NCBI GenBank assembly: GCA_022592435.1
Contig: JABYQS010000722.1
Location: 1 to 14,682, forward strand
From: Cerioporus squamosus
Lineage: Eukaryota; Basidiomycota; Agaricomycetes; Polyporales; Polyporaceae
Length of the DNA stretch: 14,682 nt
Reading direction: 5' to 3'
A program made the translations under genes and the position numbers. Below the pieces are notes generated by a model. The model was not told the DNA's origin. It saw only the letters and a program-made list of their open reading frames with translations, and made no database searches. Shown one piece after another: positions 1-7,279 of the stretch. How positions within the stretch are numbered: position 1 is the stretch's first letter; every line of letters begins with the position of its first letter.

Positions 1-240
1 CGATTCACAAAGGGCGTGAGAAGTTCTGCAGAGGGTGGCTGAGCAACTATGCAGTTCATGCCTCGGCAACAGCCGGATTACTGTATCAGGACGCCCATCC
101 AGATGTGAGAGGTTAAATGATGAGGTACTCAGTACTCAGTCCTCAAGCCCCCAGTACTTAGGAGTACATCTTCGAGTTCGAGCGCTGACAAGGTGGGAGA
201 ACAAATTATAGCAAAAGTTTGGAGGAGGTTGACAACTGCC
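1..240. other. Left-edge sequence without an assigned gene
   Basis: I see no supported gene here. One plus-strand frame is open from base 3 to a TAA at 114-116, but it is only 37 codons and resembles nothing I know, so it could be the tail of a gene to the left or chance. Bases 124-175 carry short overlapping repeats of the type GTACTCA and AGTACT, with no recognisable function. Confidence 0.3.
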
Positions 241-245
241 AAAAA
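241..245 (-). terminator. Pol III T-run terminator of the tRNA
   Basis: Five A residues on the plus strand give TTTTT on the tRNA strand, 17 nt past the mature 3' end of the tRNA. Eukaryotic RNA polymerase III stops at runs of four or more T, so this is a plausible terminator and suggests the tRNA gene can still be transcribed. Confidence 0.7.
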
Positions 246-261
246 GCAGATATACTTCCAA

Positions 262-335
262 TGGCCAACGCCGGGATCGAACCGACGACCTTGGCGTTTA
301 TAGCACCACGCTCTAACCAACTGAGCTAGTCGGCC
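262..335 (-). tRNA. tRNA with isoleucine-type body and AUA anticodon
   Basis: A complete 74-nt cloverleaf without intron is visible on the minus strand. The acceptor stem is GGCCGAC/GTTGGCC (one G-U pair), the D stem GCTC/GAGC, the anticodon stem TGGTG/CGCCA (one G-U pair), the T stem GTCGG/CCGGC (one U-G pair), and the discriminator base is A. Box A (TAGCTCAGTTGG) and box B (GGTTCGATCCC) match the Pol III internal promoter consensus. The seven-base anticodon loop is CTATAAA, which places AUA at 34-36 and would read tyrosine codons UAU/UAC. The D arm, anticodon stem and variable loop instead match, from memory, eukaryotic tRNA-Ile(AAU), whose loop is CTAATAA. Eukaryotic tRNA-Tyr normally has GUA, a C1-G72 pair and an intron, none of which is present. 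It is therefore a tRNA-Ile derivative with a changed anticodon. Whether it is charged is unknown. Confidence 0.93.
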
Positions 336-345
336 TCAAAATGTA

Positions 346-660
346 AGCATGCATTATGTTATCAATCCGTGTTGCAGCAAGCTGCCTGTAAAAGAGTCGT
401 CCGTCTTTACTCCTGCTCACTCGGTGGCGCAGTGTGCCACAGTGTTCTCTACCCTTGGACATCGCCGGCACGATACATAAGTATTGAGTGGGAATTGGGT
501 CGGCCGGGGTCGCCTGATCGCAGGAGGCGGCTGGCGGTGGATATCTAAGAGCTGAGTGGAGGATGGATGACGTCTATCTGCCGTCACCAAGAAGAGCAAT
601 GCCTGCGTAACAACTTGCGCTGATCAGCGAAAGGCAGCGAAAGGCCCTCACCTGCAAGGC
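346..660. other. Intergenic region upstream of SDR1
   Basis: Spacer between the divergent tRNA and SDR1. I see no supported gene; the short minus-strand open frame at 417-599 has no recognisable features. It most likely holds the upstream promoter of SDR1. Confidence 0.4.
618..645. repeat. Palindrome plus tandem decamer in SDR1 promoter
   Basis: CGCTGATCAGCG (618-629) is a perfect 12-bp palindrome. It overlaps a head-to-tail pair of CAGCGAAAGG (625-634 and 635-644), placed just upstream of the probable TATA box. This could be a regulator binding site; the function is inferred from position only. Confidence 0.35.
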
Positions 661-668
661 ATATAAGA
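660..668 (+). promoter_or_regulatory. TATA-like box of SDR1
   Basis: CATATAAGA lies about 100 nt upstream of the SDR1 start codon. Transcription starting roughly 30 nt downstream would give a leader of about 70 nt with no ATG before 765, which agrees with the chosen start. Confidence 0.5.
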
Positions 669-764
669 GACCTGCACCAATCGTGCGGTGGCTCTTGAAC
701 TCAAGAAGTACTCACACACCCTTCTCGGTCTTCTCACTTGACTGTAATTCCCGTATAACGCACC

Positions 765-1973
765 ATGTCCTCACTGAAGCCAGATACCACCAATATCGCC
801 ACGCTCATGAGCAGGCGATTCAAGCCAGAGCAGATCCCGGACTTGACAGGACGTGTCGCGCTCGTCACCGGAGGATCGGCCGGTATAGGCTTTCACGACG
901 CGGCGGCTCTCGCGCAGCACAACGCGAAGGTGCTGATCTGTTCGGCGAATCCGGAGCACGGGACGAATGCGGAGAAGGAACTGAACGAGGCTCTCAAGCA
1001 GAGCGGTAGCACGGGTTCTGTGCACTGGAACCAAGTTGACTTCGGAGACCTGAAGCAGGTCGATGCGTACGCCAAGCGAGTCGCCGAGCAGGAGGAGCGT
1101 CTTGACATCTTGATCCTCAATGCAGCTGTCGGACAGGCTCCGTTTGGTCTGACTGCTGATGGCCTGGAGAGGCACTTCGAGGTAGGCAAAAGTCGTGGAT
1201 CGTGCTGCATAAGAGATGAGTACTGACGAAAGTGATAGGTCAACAACCTGGCTCACTATGTGCTCGTCAACCGGGTCCTCCCTTTGATAAGAAGGCGGCG
1301 GACAACGCGCCCCCGCTGAGCGTTCGCATCGTGTGCCAGAGTTCGAAGATGCACAGCATGGCGCCTAGCTCGACGCAGTTCGCGTCGAAGGATGAGATCA
1401 ACCAGGACATGGATGGGTCGAAGCTGTGAGTTCTCTGCAGATCGGAAGCGTGCTACTCACGGCTAAATATTGCGCTCGCATCATACAGCTACGGACGGTC
1501 GAAGGTTGGCATGATCCACCTGGCTCGCCAGCTAGCACAGCGCAAGTTGTCGGGTCTGCCGAACCCCATCCTTGCGATATCTGTGCACCCGGGAACTGTG
1601 GACACCGACGTGCAGAAGACCTGGGTGGAGAGTTACGGGAAGGTCATCGGTGGTGCGCTTGAGGGATTGAGCAGAGGGTTAGGAAAGAGCGCCGAGGAGG
1701 GAGCCGAGGCCAGTCTCTGGGCAGCGACGTGCACGGACATCAACGAGAGCAACTGGCAGGAGCAAGAGGTGAGCGTGGGCGCGAAAGGGTGAGAGGCTCA
1801 TACTACGACTCACGTGCACATGACATGTGCTGCAGGGGAACTTCTTCATGGAGCCATACGGAAAGCCGAATCAGTCGCAGAGCAAGGTAGCCGACGACCA
1901 GACTGTCGGTGAGAACTTCTGGAAGTTGTGCGCGAAAATCACGGAGGAACTCCTCGGGGAGCGCGTGGAGTAG
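765..1973 (+). CDS. Short-chain dehydrogenase/reductase SDR1, frameshifted in exon 2
   Basis: Classical SDR of the retinol-dehydrogenase-like type, an NAD(P)(H)-dependent oxidoreductase of unknown substrate. Exons by splice consensus and comparison with SDR2: 765-1181, 1239-1425, 1489-1768, 1836-1973; introns of 57, 63 and 67 nt. Visible motifs are the cofactor loop TGGSAGIG (residues 35-42), NAAVG (a variant of NNAG), the VNNLAHY helix with the catalytic Asn, VRIVCQSS with the catalytic Ser, YGRSK (YxxxK, spanning intron 2) and VHPGTVDT. The start at 765 is the first ATG after the TATA-like box and aligns with SDR2. Exon 2 is 187 nt against 188 nt in SDR2: one base is missing around 1281-1292. 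As written, translation runs into a TGA at 1317-1319 after 165 residues and loses Ser, Tyr and Lys of the active site. All other frames, splice sites and motifs are intact, so this is either a very young pseudogene or a sequence error. Without the deletion the product would be 340 residues. Confidence 0.87.
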
Positions 1974-2079
1974 ACCTATCACTGCGTTTTGACCCCGGTT
2001 AGTGGAAGCGCGAGTGTCTCAGGAGAAAGCAGGTAGTTGCACGCTGTTGTAGACCAGTGATTCCAGAGGAAAATATTCT

Positions 2080-2141
2080 CTAGTACACGCTAGTAGGCGC
2101 TACCGTCCGAACAGGTCACATGCATCACAACCTAGTACACG
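2080..2141. repeat. Direct repeat CTAGTACACG
   Basis: The decamer CTAGTACACG occurs at 2080-2089 and again at 2132-2141, each followed by a CTAG- or GTAG-containing stretch. The spacing of 52 bp and the position in front of the 23-bp palindrome suggest a regulatory region, though chance cannot be excluded. Confidence 0.35.
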
Positions 2142-2156
2142 TAGCGAGTTGGCGGC

Positions 2157-2179
2157 CTACTCGAACCGGGTTCGAGTAG
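2157..2179. repeat. 23-bp perfect palindrome with 1-nt centre
   Basis: The arms CTACTCGAACC (2157-2167) and GGTTCGAGTAG (2169-2179) are exact reverse complements around a single G. A second perfect palindrome, CTCAGCTAGCTGAG, lies at 2210-2223. Both are about 500 bp upstream of SDR2. Such dyads fit a dimeric regulator site or an extruding hairpin; no function can be assigned from sequence alone. Confidence 0.6.
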
Positions 2180-2586
2180 CTGCAACCTTCCGCAACCGAT
2201 CTCAGCTGCCTCAGCTAGCTGAGACTCAAGTACTCTTACAGATAACATCCCCTCACCAGCATTCAGAAGTCGACCCGGGGGACAATTCAGGTTTGACTAC
2301 ACAGGACTACGCCACCAGTTATCATCTGTTGATCGGAGCTCGAATGTTGACTAGGAGCCCTCAAAACGCAGTGTATGGCAGGAGCGATGACTACGCCGAA
2401 GGCCTTGTATATACGTACAGCCTTGTACTCGAGTATGGAGGAACCCATGCAGGTCTGTCGAGCGGAGCTTAGTAGTAGCATCCACAGACCGAGGACGACT
2501 GCGACGTCGTCCGGATATGGCGAGTGCCTTGCCATAAGTGGACGCGACGTCGACCTCCGACGAGCAGCGTCATAGCTCGAGTGGGG

Positions 2587-2593
2587 TATTTAT
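2587..2593 (+). promoter_or_regulatory. TATA-like box of SDR2
   Basis: TATTTAT, 121 nt upstream of the main SDR2 start at 2708 and only 34 nt upstream of an in-frame ATG at 2621. The transcription start is thus expected very close to 2621, so small shifts decide which ATG comes first in the mRNA. Confidence 0.45.
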
Positions 2594-2707
2594 GTCGAGG
2601 AAACTCTGGACGGACGTGTCATGCATCTTGTCTGTCGACTTCCAAGAACCCTCCGTCCGCCTCCCTTGCGCATCATCAACGTCCTCAGCACCAGACGCAC
2701 CATCGCC

Positions 2708-3881
2708 ATGGCTTCCATGATGCCCGATACTCTCAATCCAGCAACTCTTCTCAGCAAACGCTTCAGGCCCGACCAGATCCCCGACCTGTCGGGTCGCGTC
2801 GCGCTTGTCACTGGCGGGTCTGCTGGTATCGGATATTGGGACGTCGCCGCTCTTGCCCAGCACAACGCGAAGGTCCATTTCCTCTCCGCTAATCCCGACC
2901 ACGGTCGCCAGGCTGAGACGGACCTGAACGCCTCGCTCAAGCAAAGCGGCTCGAAGGGTTCCATCGTCTACCACCAGGTCGACATGAGCGACCTCAAGAA
3001 GGTCAACAGCTGGTCGAAGAAGTTCGCTCAGCAGGAGGACCGCCTCGACATCCTGATTGCCAACGCAGGCATCGGGCAGGCACCGTGGGGACTAACGGAA
3101 GACGGACTTGAGAGACACTTCGAGGTGTGTACACGTTCGCTATGCCAGTTGCCCTTGATTAACTGCATATATGCAGGTCAACAACCTCGCGCACTACGTC
3201 ATAGTGCTCCGCTTGCTCGACCTCTTGAAGAAGACGGCTGCTACCGCGAAGCCCGCCACCGTTCGCATCGTTATGCAGAGCTCAGAACTGCACCGATTCG
3301 CGCCATCGGGCCTCAAGTTCGCATCGATGGAGGAGATCAACGAGAAGGGTGACGGTACCCAATTGTAAGACTGACCTCGCTATATGCGCTTTAGTGCCTG
3401 ACTTCTGTGTCTAGGTATGGGAGGACCAAGGTCGGACTCATCGTCTTCGCCAGGGAGCTCGCCCGCCGGAAGCTCGACATGGGCAATCCCATCCTTGCTA
3501 TTTCAGTGCACCCCGGCACGGTCGACACCGAGCTGCAGAAAGCGTGGGGCGAGTCGTACGGGGTGCTCGGCACCGTCATAGACAAGCTCGGCCGCCTTGC
3601 CGGGAAGAGCGCGGAGGAGGGTGCGGAGGCGAGCCTGTGGGCTGCAGTCAGCACAGACATCAACCAGCTCAACTGGAAGGAGTACCAGGTACGAGCTCGA
3701 CTAGTGTTCACCAACGGCTGCTGACGCCGTCTCCGGCCACGGGCAGGGCAAATACTACACGGAGCCCTACGGGACGCCGGATCAGGAGAGCAAGCAGGCA
3801 AAGGACCAGACGGTCGCGGATAATTTCTGGAAGCTCTGCTCCGACCTCACCGAGAAGCTGCTCGGAGAACGGTTGAACTGA
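2708..3881 (+). CDS. Short-chain dehydrogenase/reductase SDR2 (intact paralog)
   Basis: Intact NAD(P)(H)-dependent SDR of 337 residues, closely related to SDR1. The substrate is not predictable; the family includes retinol-dehydrogenase and WWOX-like enzymes acting on carbonyls and alcohols. Exons: 2708-3124, 3177-3364, 3415-3688, 3747-3881; introns of 52, 50 and 58 nt, all phases consistent. Motifs: TGGSAGIG (35-42) for cofactor binding, NAGIG (119-123), VNNLAHY (140-146) with the structural/catalytic Asn, the QSS serine region (173-175), YGRTK with Tyr203 and Lys207 across intron 2, and VHPGTVDTELQ. The start at 2708 has a good context (GCCATGG) and aligns with the SDR1 start. An in-frame ATG at 2621 would add 29 residues. 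SDR1 lies about 730 bp upstream in the same orientation with the same intron positions, indicating tandem duplication. SDR2 is probably the functional copy. Confidence 0.95.
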
Positions 3882-4248
3882 GTGGGTATGGAGTAGTGGC
3901 GCGTTGAAAGACTGTACGATAGTTCGTCGACCGATGACCAGAAGCAAAGATGTGAACGTGCGGTCAAATCTCAGGGAGGCAGGGCATGACCAATGGCGGC
4001 AGCTACTAGCCTACGAGTACGCCTTGTCTGGAGTCTGGACAAGAGCTGTTACTACTATTAGGCAACACTCATGGCGGTGCGGGTGTGGTGAGCGTTACCT
4101 TCAAGCTTAAGTTGGATAGATATCTAGTCTCCGCTATAACGGAATGGTATCCATGCGGAGGACTGCAGACACGGCGGGATTCTGTAGGCCATATAGGAAC
4201 GAGACGAGTTTGCACCGGGAAGAGCAACTGCAAGTCACTGGCAGGAGG
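3882..4248. other. Intergenic region between SDR2 and the MITE
   Basis: 3' flank of SDR2 up to the inverted-repeat element. I see no gene, RNA or repeat that I can support here. Confidence 0.5.
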
Positions 4249-4260
4249 TAGTCTCGTGCC

Positions 4261-4335
4261 CAGACGGTTAGGGCGGTCCTAATATGGCAACGAGAAGGGA
4301 GACAGACGAGAAAAGGACCGGTTCCTAACCGTCTG
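4261..4335. repeat. Left-end nested hairpin of the MITE
   Basis: CAGACGGTTAGG (4261-4272) is the exact reverse complement of 4324-4335, and CGGTCCT (4274-4280) of 4314-4320. Together they give a 19-bp interrupted stem around a 33-nt loop, so the left terminal repeat can fold on itself as well as pair with the right end. Confidence 0.75.
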
Positions 4336-4362
4336 GTGACTTTCGTATAGGCGGGTGGGGGG
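4330..4362. repeat. Inner 33-bp inverted repeat, left copy
   Basis: Perfect reverse complement of 4686-4718. It begins CGTCTGGTGACTTTCG and ends in six G. It is the best-conserved part of the element. Confidence 0.9.
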
Positions 4363-4685
4363 CAGTGACAGATGTCACCGATGTCACTACAGGAACCCAA
4401 CTCTGCCGCGTCCTCTGGTTCGACCCGCCGCGATGCAATGCGTCCCGCGGTTCATTCGGAAGGAATGAGACCAACGCTGGACAGCCGGATCGCATATATG
4501 CAGCCATAACACCATGCTCGTATTAGTAGGGCAATGCCATGATTTTTAGCCTGAGGGGAGGTCGACAGACGGGACATCGCGTCGGGCGCGGCCTAGGGCG
4601 AGCAGCTTCCGAATTCGTCCATGGCGGCGAAGACGTCGCAGGTCAAGCGGGGCGAATGGGCGCCACAAGGTCGGGCGTGACGCAA

Positions 4686-4718
4686 CCCCCCACCCGCCTA
4701 TACGAAAGTCACCAGACG
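4686..4718. repeat. Inner 33-bp inverted repeat, right copy
   Basis: Perfect reverse complement of 4330-4362. It starts with six C and ends CGAAAGTCACCAGACG. Confidence 0.9.
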
Positions 4719-4801
4719 TTCTAGGTTGTGTCCTGTCTCGTCCCTGTTGCCGTTTTCCTTGCCTTTTTTGGGTCGAGACAGGACGCGCCCTAGAACGGCT
4801 G
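4713..4801. repeat. Right-end nested hairpin of the MITE
   Basis: CAGACGTTCTAGG (4713-4725) pairs with 4789-4801 with one mismatch, and GTCCTGTCTCG (4730-4740) pairs perfectly with 4774-4784. This mirrors the left-end hairpin, so the element carries four alternating copies of one CAGACG-TT-TAGG-like motif. Confidence 0.75.
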
Positions 4802-4811
4802 GTTTCGAGAC

Positions 4812-5195
4812 TAGGCAGGAGGAGGAGGAGGAGAGACCGTATCCTGATTCCCACGGTCCAGTCTGACCAAGAAAGCCCCGGAAGGTAGCCACTCACTGTG
4901 CCGAGTCGGACAGCCGGCGTGTCTGTGCATCTCATCCTCCTACTCCTCGGAGTGCTGTCCTGTGTCCCTCTTGCCGTACCCTGATCTGAGCCTCAGGTGA
5001 GCACAGTCCCTCTTTGAAATGCCAGCGATGACGCAGAGTGGAAGCGTATGCTCGACCTGCAAAAATGTTACCGCGGGGTCGAGGAGACGACTTTAAATGT
5101 TCTAGATACTGCTGAGGCTTTCACGTCTGATATGCACGCGTCAGCGTGCACTATGAAACTAGTACTGACGCATTCCTGCGCAGCCGCGACGCGTC
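4812..5195 (+). promoter_or_regulatory. SSU72 upstream region with likely leader intron
   Basis: A strong donor CAG/GTGAGC at 4997, a branch-like TACTGAC at 5163-5169 and an acceptor TGCGCAG ending at 5183 define a possible 187-nt intron in the 5' untranslated region, removed 12 nt before the start codon. It would also remove the upstream ATG codons at 5048, 5132 and 5152. A 7-bp hairpin (TGCACGC/GCGTGCA, 5133-5150) lies inside it. A short (AGG)5 run sits at 4817-4831. No TATA box is clear; TTTAAAT at 5092-5098 would lie inside the proposed intron. Confidence 0.4.
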
Positions 5196-6418
5196 ATGGA
5201 TCCAAGGAGAGCGCGAGACCCCCGGCTGGCCCGACAAGACCCTCGCCTGCAGCATCAGCGGTCCCATTCTAACACGCCTTCGGGACCACCCCAACAGCAA
5301 GGACTTCCTCACCAAGGACTTCCTCACCAAGCGCTTCCTCCCCAAGGTCTCCCTCACCAGGCACCGTCGTTCCAAGCACGGCCTGGTCTGCAGGCATCCA
5401 CGTCTCAAGGTTACCCTCCACCCGTTCCTCAGAACTATCCACCGTATCCTACTGCTACGCCACCGCAGTTCCCGGCCCACGACGTTTCTAATCAGCAACT
5501 CGCTCAGGAGGCCCAGGGCGCGTCGAACCTACCACACGATCAACCGTCAGGGTACAAGCCGCGTCCGCTGTTCTGCGTAGTATGTGCGAGTAACCAGGTG
5601 CGTCTCCCTCGCCCTCGCGCATGCCCTCAACGTGCCGACGTGTCTTCAGAACCGGTCCATGGAGGGACACTATGTCTTGGCGTGAGTGCGTCTTCGCTGG
5701 GTTGCTTTGAGGCTGGATCACGAACGTGCGTTGCTTGGCAGTAAGGCGGGGTTTCGCGTGTGCTCGTCCGGGACCGGTTCTGCAGTGCGATTGCCCGGCC
5801 CCGCGATTGATAAGCCAAACATCTACCCATTCGGTACGCCATATAATGACATCTACGAAGAGCTGCAAGCGCAAGATGCTCGACTGTGAGTGCGACTCGC
5901 ATGCGCGTTGTCGGAGGCACTTACCTCGGCGTGTGCAGGTACACTGCCAATGGTCTTTTGCAGATGATTGACAGAAATAGGCGGATAAAGCTCGCTCCAG
6001 AGCGATGGCAGGAGTCCAAGACTATTGCTGATATCGTCATAACATGCGAGGAGAGGTGTTTTGACGCGGTGTGTGATGGTGAGTGCCCACGAGGTCTGTC
6101 CAGTACATCATGGCTGAACTCGGCTTCAGACCTACTCACGAGGGGCGGCGACTTCAACAAGCCAGTCCACATAATTAACATAGAGATCAAGGACAATCAC
6201 GAGGAAGCACATATCGCGGGGAAGGCGATGATCGATCTCGCTACAGCGGTGAGTGCTATCGTTAATGAACGGCGCCTGCGAACTTTATGCAGTGAACGCT
6301 CATACGCTACGTCTAGATCGAGAACGCGAAAGACATCGACGAAGAGATTAACGGCATCCTCCAGGCACACCAGGAGAAGCACCCGCACAGTATCCTACAC
6401 GCGGTTGCGTACTACTAA
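5196..6418 (+). CDS. SSU72: Ssu72 RNA polymerase II CTD phosphatase
   Basis: Ssu72 is a phosphatase for phospho-Ser5/Ser7 of the RNA polymerase II C-terminal domain, acting in the nucleus with the cleavage/polyadenylation machinery in 3'-end formation and termination. Exons: 5196-5597, 5650-5681, 5742-5885, 5939-6078, 6130-6248, 6317-6418; introns of 52, 60, 53, 51 and 68 nt; 312 residues, all phases consistent. The catalytic loop CASNQNR (Cys130 to Arg136, CX5R) is split by intron 1. Family landmarks follow: [64 protein letters not shown] (Asp240 fits the general acid) and [15 protein letters not shown], ending in the typical aromatic AVAYY. The core is about 190 residues, the usual size. 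The first ~123 residues are a Pro/Gln-rich, probably disordered extension absent from yeast and human Ssu72, with GLPHQ-type repeats. The start at 5196 is the most upstream ATG of this frame, in a good context (GTCATGG). Confidence 0.97.
5298..5357 (+). repeat. 15-bp minisatellite encoding GLPHQ-type repeats
   Basis: Four consecutive 15-bp units, the first two identical (CAAGGACTTCCTCAC) and the next two diverged, encode the pentapeptide repeats [20 protein letters not shown] in the N-terminal extension of Ssu72. The unit is a multiple of three, so copy-number change keeps the frame. Confidence 0.85.
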
Positions 6419-7176
6419 TCCTACTCCCACATGTACCTGCAAGCTGCATGTTGTACGTTTTTGTTCGGTTAGTCTGTTCCCATGCCCGTCTGTTCGCATG
6501 TATCACTACTGGTTCCGTTCCTTCCACCTTGTAGTCTTGCTAGGCTTGCTATCATATATGCTTTTGTGCCTGCAACTGTTCGCGATTGCGCAATCGTTGG
6601 CTCGGAGTGAGCAGATTGATACGCCTTTGTGGTCTGCATCTTCTAGTGGCTCAGCATACCATTTGGCAGACTATCTAGCCTCATCGACGGCCAGTGCGTG
6701 GGACGAATGTCGACATTGTTTCCGAATCCGCGAAGTCCTGTGCTCGAGGTTTGTCAACGAGTGCCTGTACGCTCCTGTTCTCCAGGTATGTTGCAGGCGG
6801 TCCTGTGTCCTGAGTCGTTGCGCTTGCTAGCTTCTGGTGCACGCGTCTTAGCGTAATGAAGCCTAACGCGTTGTATCGATCCCGTGACCGCGTCAGGTAT
6901 TGCGGGCGATCTTCGCACATGCCGCACTCCTTCCGACATTCCACCCGCGAGCTTCAGCTCTTCCCTGCACTCTCCTCAAGCTTTACCCAGGACGTTAGAG
7001 ACTACAGGATCATGATAACCCCACATCGCTCGTCACGCGAGTTTGCTAGACCATCCATTGAGCGTGTGAACCGAAGACGCGATTATCACACACCTCGGTG
7101 TCATGTCTGTGCAATTCCCTGCCAGTCTCGCCCAAGTCTCACCCAAGAGCGTTCCCCCGACCGAGCAGGATGGGGC
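6419..7176. other. Intergenic region between SSU72 and peroxiredoxin
   Basis: Begins with a T/G-rich stretch (about 6440-6600) that fits a 3' untranslated region of SSU72. The rest, up to the TATA box at 7177, is presumably peroxiredoxin promoter. I found no supported gene or repeat. Confidence 0.5.
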
Positions 7177-7185
7177 TATATAAGG
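7177..7185 (+). promoter_or_regulatory. TATA box of the peroxiredoxin gene
   Basis: TATATAAGG, a near-perfect TATA box, about 100 nt upstream of the ATG at 7280. A strong TATA fits a highly or inducibly expressed gene. The leader that follows is C-rich, as in many strongly expressed fungal genes. Confidence 0.75.
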
Positions 7186-7279
7186 TTGCGTCGTGGACAA
7201 GGATGGGAACGATCCCCTATCGCACTTGCACTCCCCGCTCACCTCCCCCGACACCTCACACCGCTGATCACTAGTCGCA

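Larger units (their letters stand above)
1974..2586. other. Intergenic region between the two SDR genes
   Basis: Holds the 3' end of SDR1 and the promoter of SDR2. I find no coding evidence: the open frames are short and have no motifs. It contains a repeated CTAGTACACG decamer and two palindromes, listed separately. Confidence 0.5.
4251..4811. mobile_element. Non-coding inverted-repeat element (probable MITE, TA flanks)
   Basis: The two ends are long, imperfect inverted repeats: left arm 4251-4362 and right arm 4686-4811. Both start with GTCTCG and share, in the same order, a CCAGNCG block, AGGGCG-GTCCT, GGCAAC, GACGAGA, AGGAC and an innermost perfect 33-bp block (4330-4362 against 4686-4718). 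The element is flanked by TA on both sides (4249-4250 and 4812-4813), as expected for target-site duplication by Tc1/mariner-type transposases. The 323-bp centre has no convincing coding frame, so any movement would need a transposase encoded elsewhere. Size, structure and lack of coding capacity fit a miniature inverted-repeat transposable element; the superfamily assignment rests on the TA alone and is inference. The right end lies about 385 bp upstream of the SSU72 start codon. Confidence 0.72.

Noticed and set aside
3..116. Open plus-strand frame of 37 codons at the left edge
   Set aside because: Too short, not recognisable, and no splice or family evidence that it is the end of a gene.
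771..1256. 161-codon antisense open frame over SDR1
   Set aside because: It mirrors the GC-rich third positions of the SDR coding exon and has no independent support.
4546..4935. 129-codon minus-strand open frame
   Set aside because: It runs across the right terminal repeat of the MITE and its boundary, so it is a composite of unrelated sequence with low-complexity Leu and Arg runs.
5146..5580. 144-codon plus-strand frame overlapping the SSU72 first exon
   Set aside because: It is the shadow of the 15-bp repeat region in another frame; the frame starting at 5196 leads into the Ssu72 catalytic loop.
7203..7274. Short upstream open frame ending 5 nt before the peroxiredoxin start
   Set aside because: The TATA box at 7177 predicts transcription starting at or after this ATG, so it may not be in the mRNA; no evidence either way.
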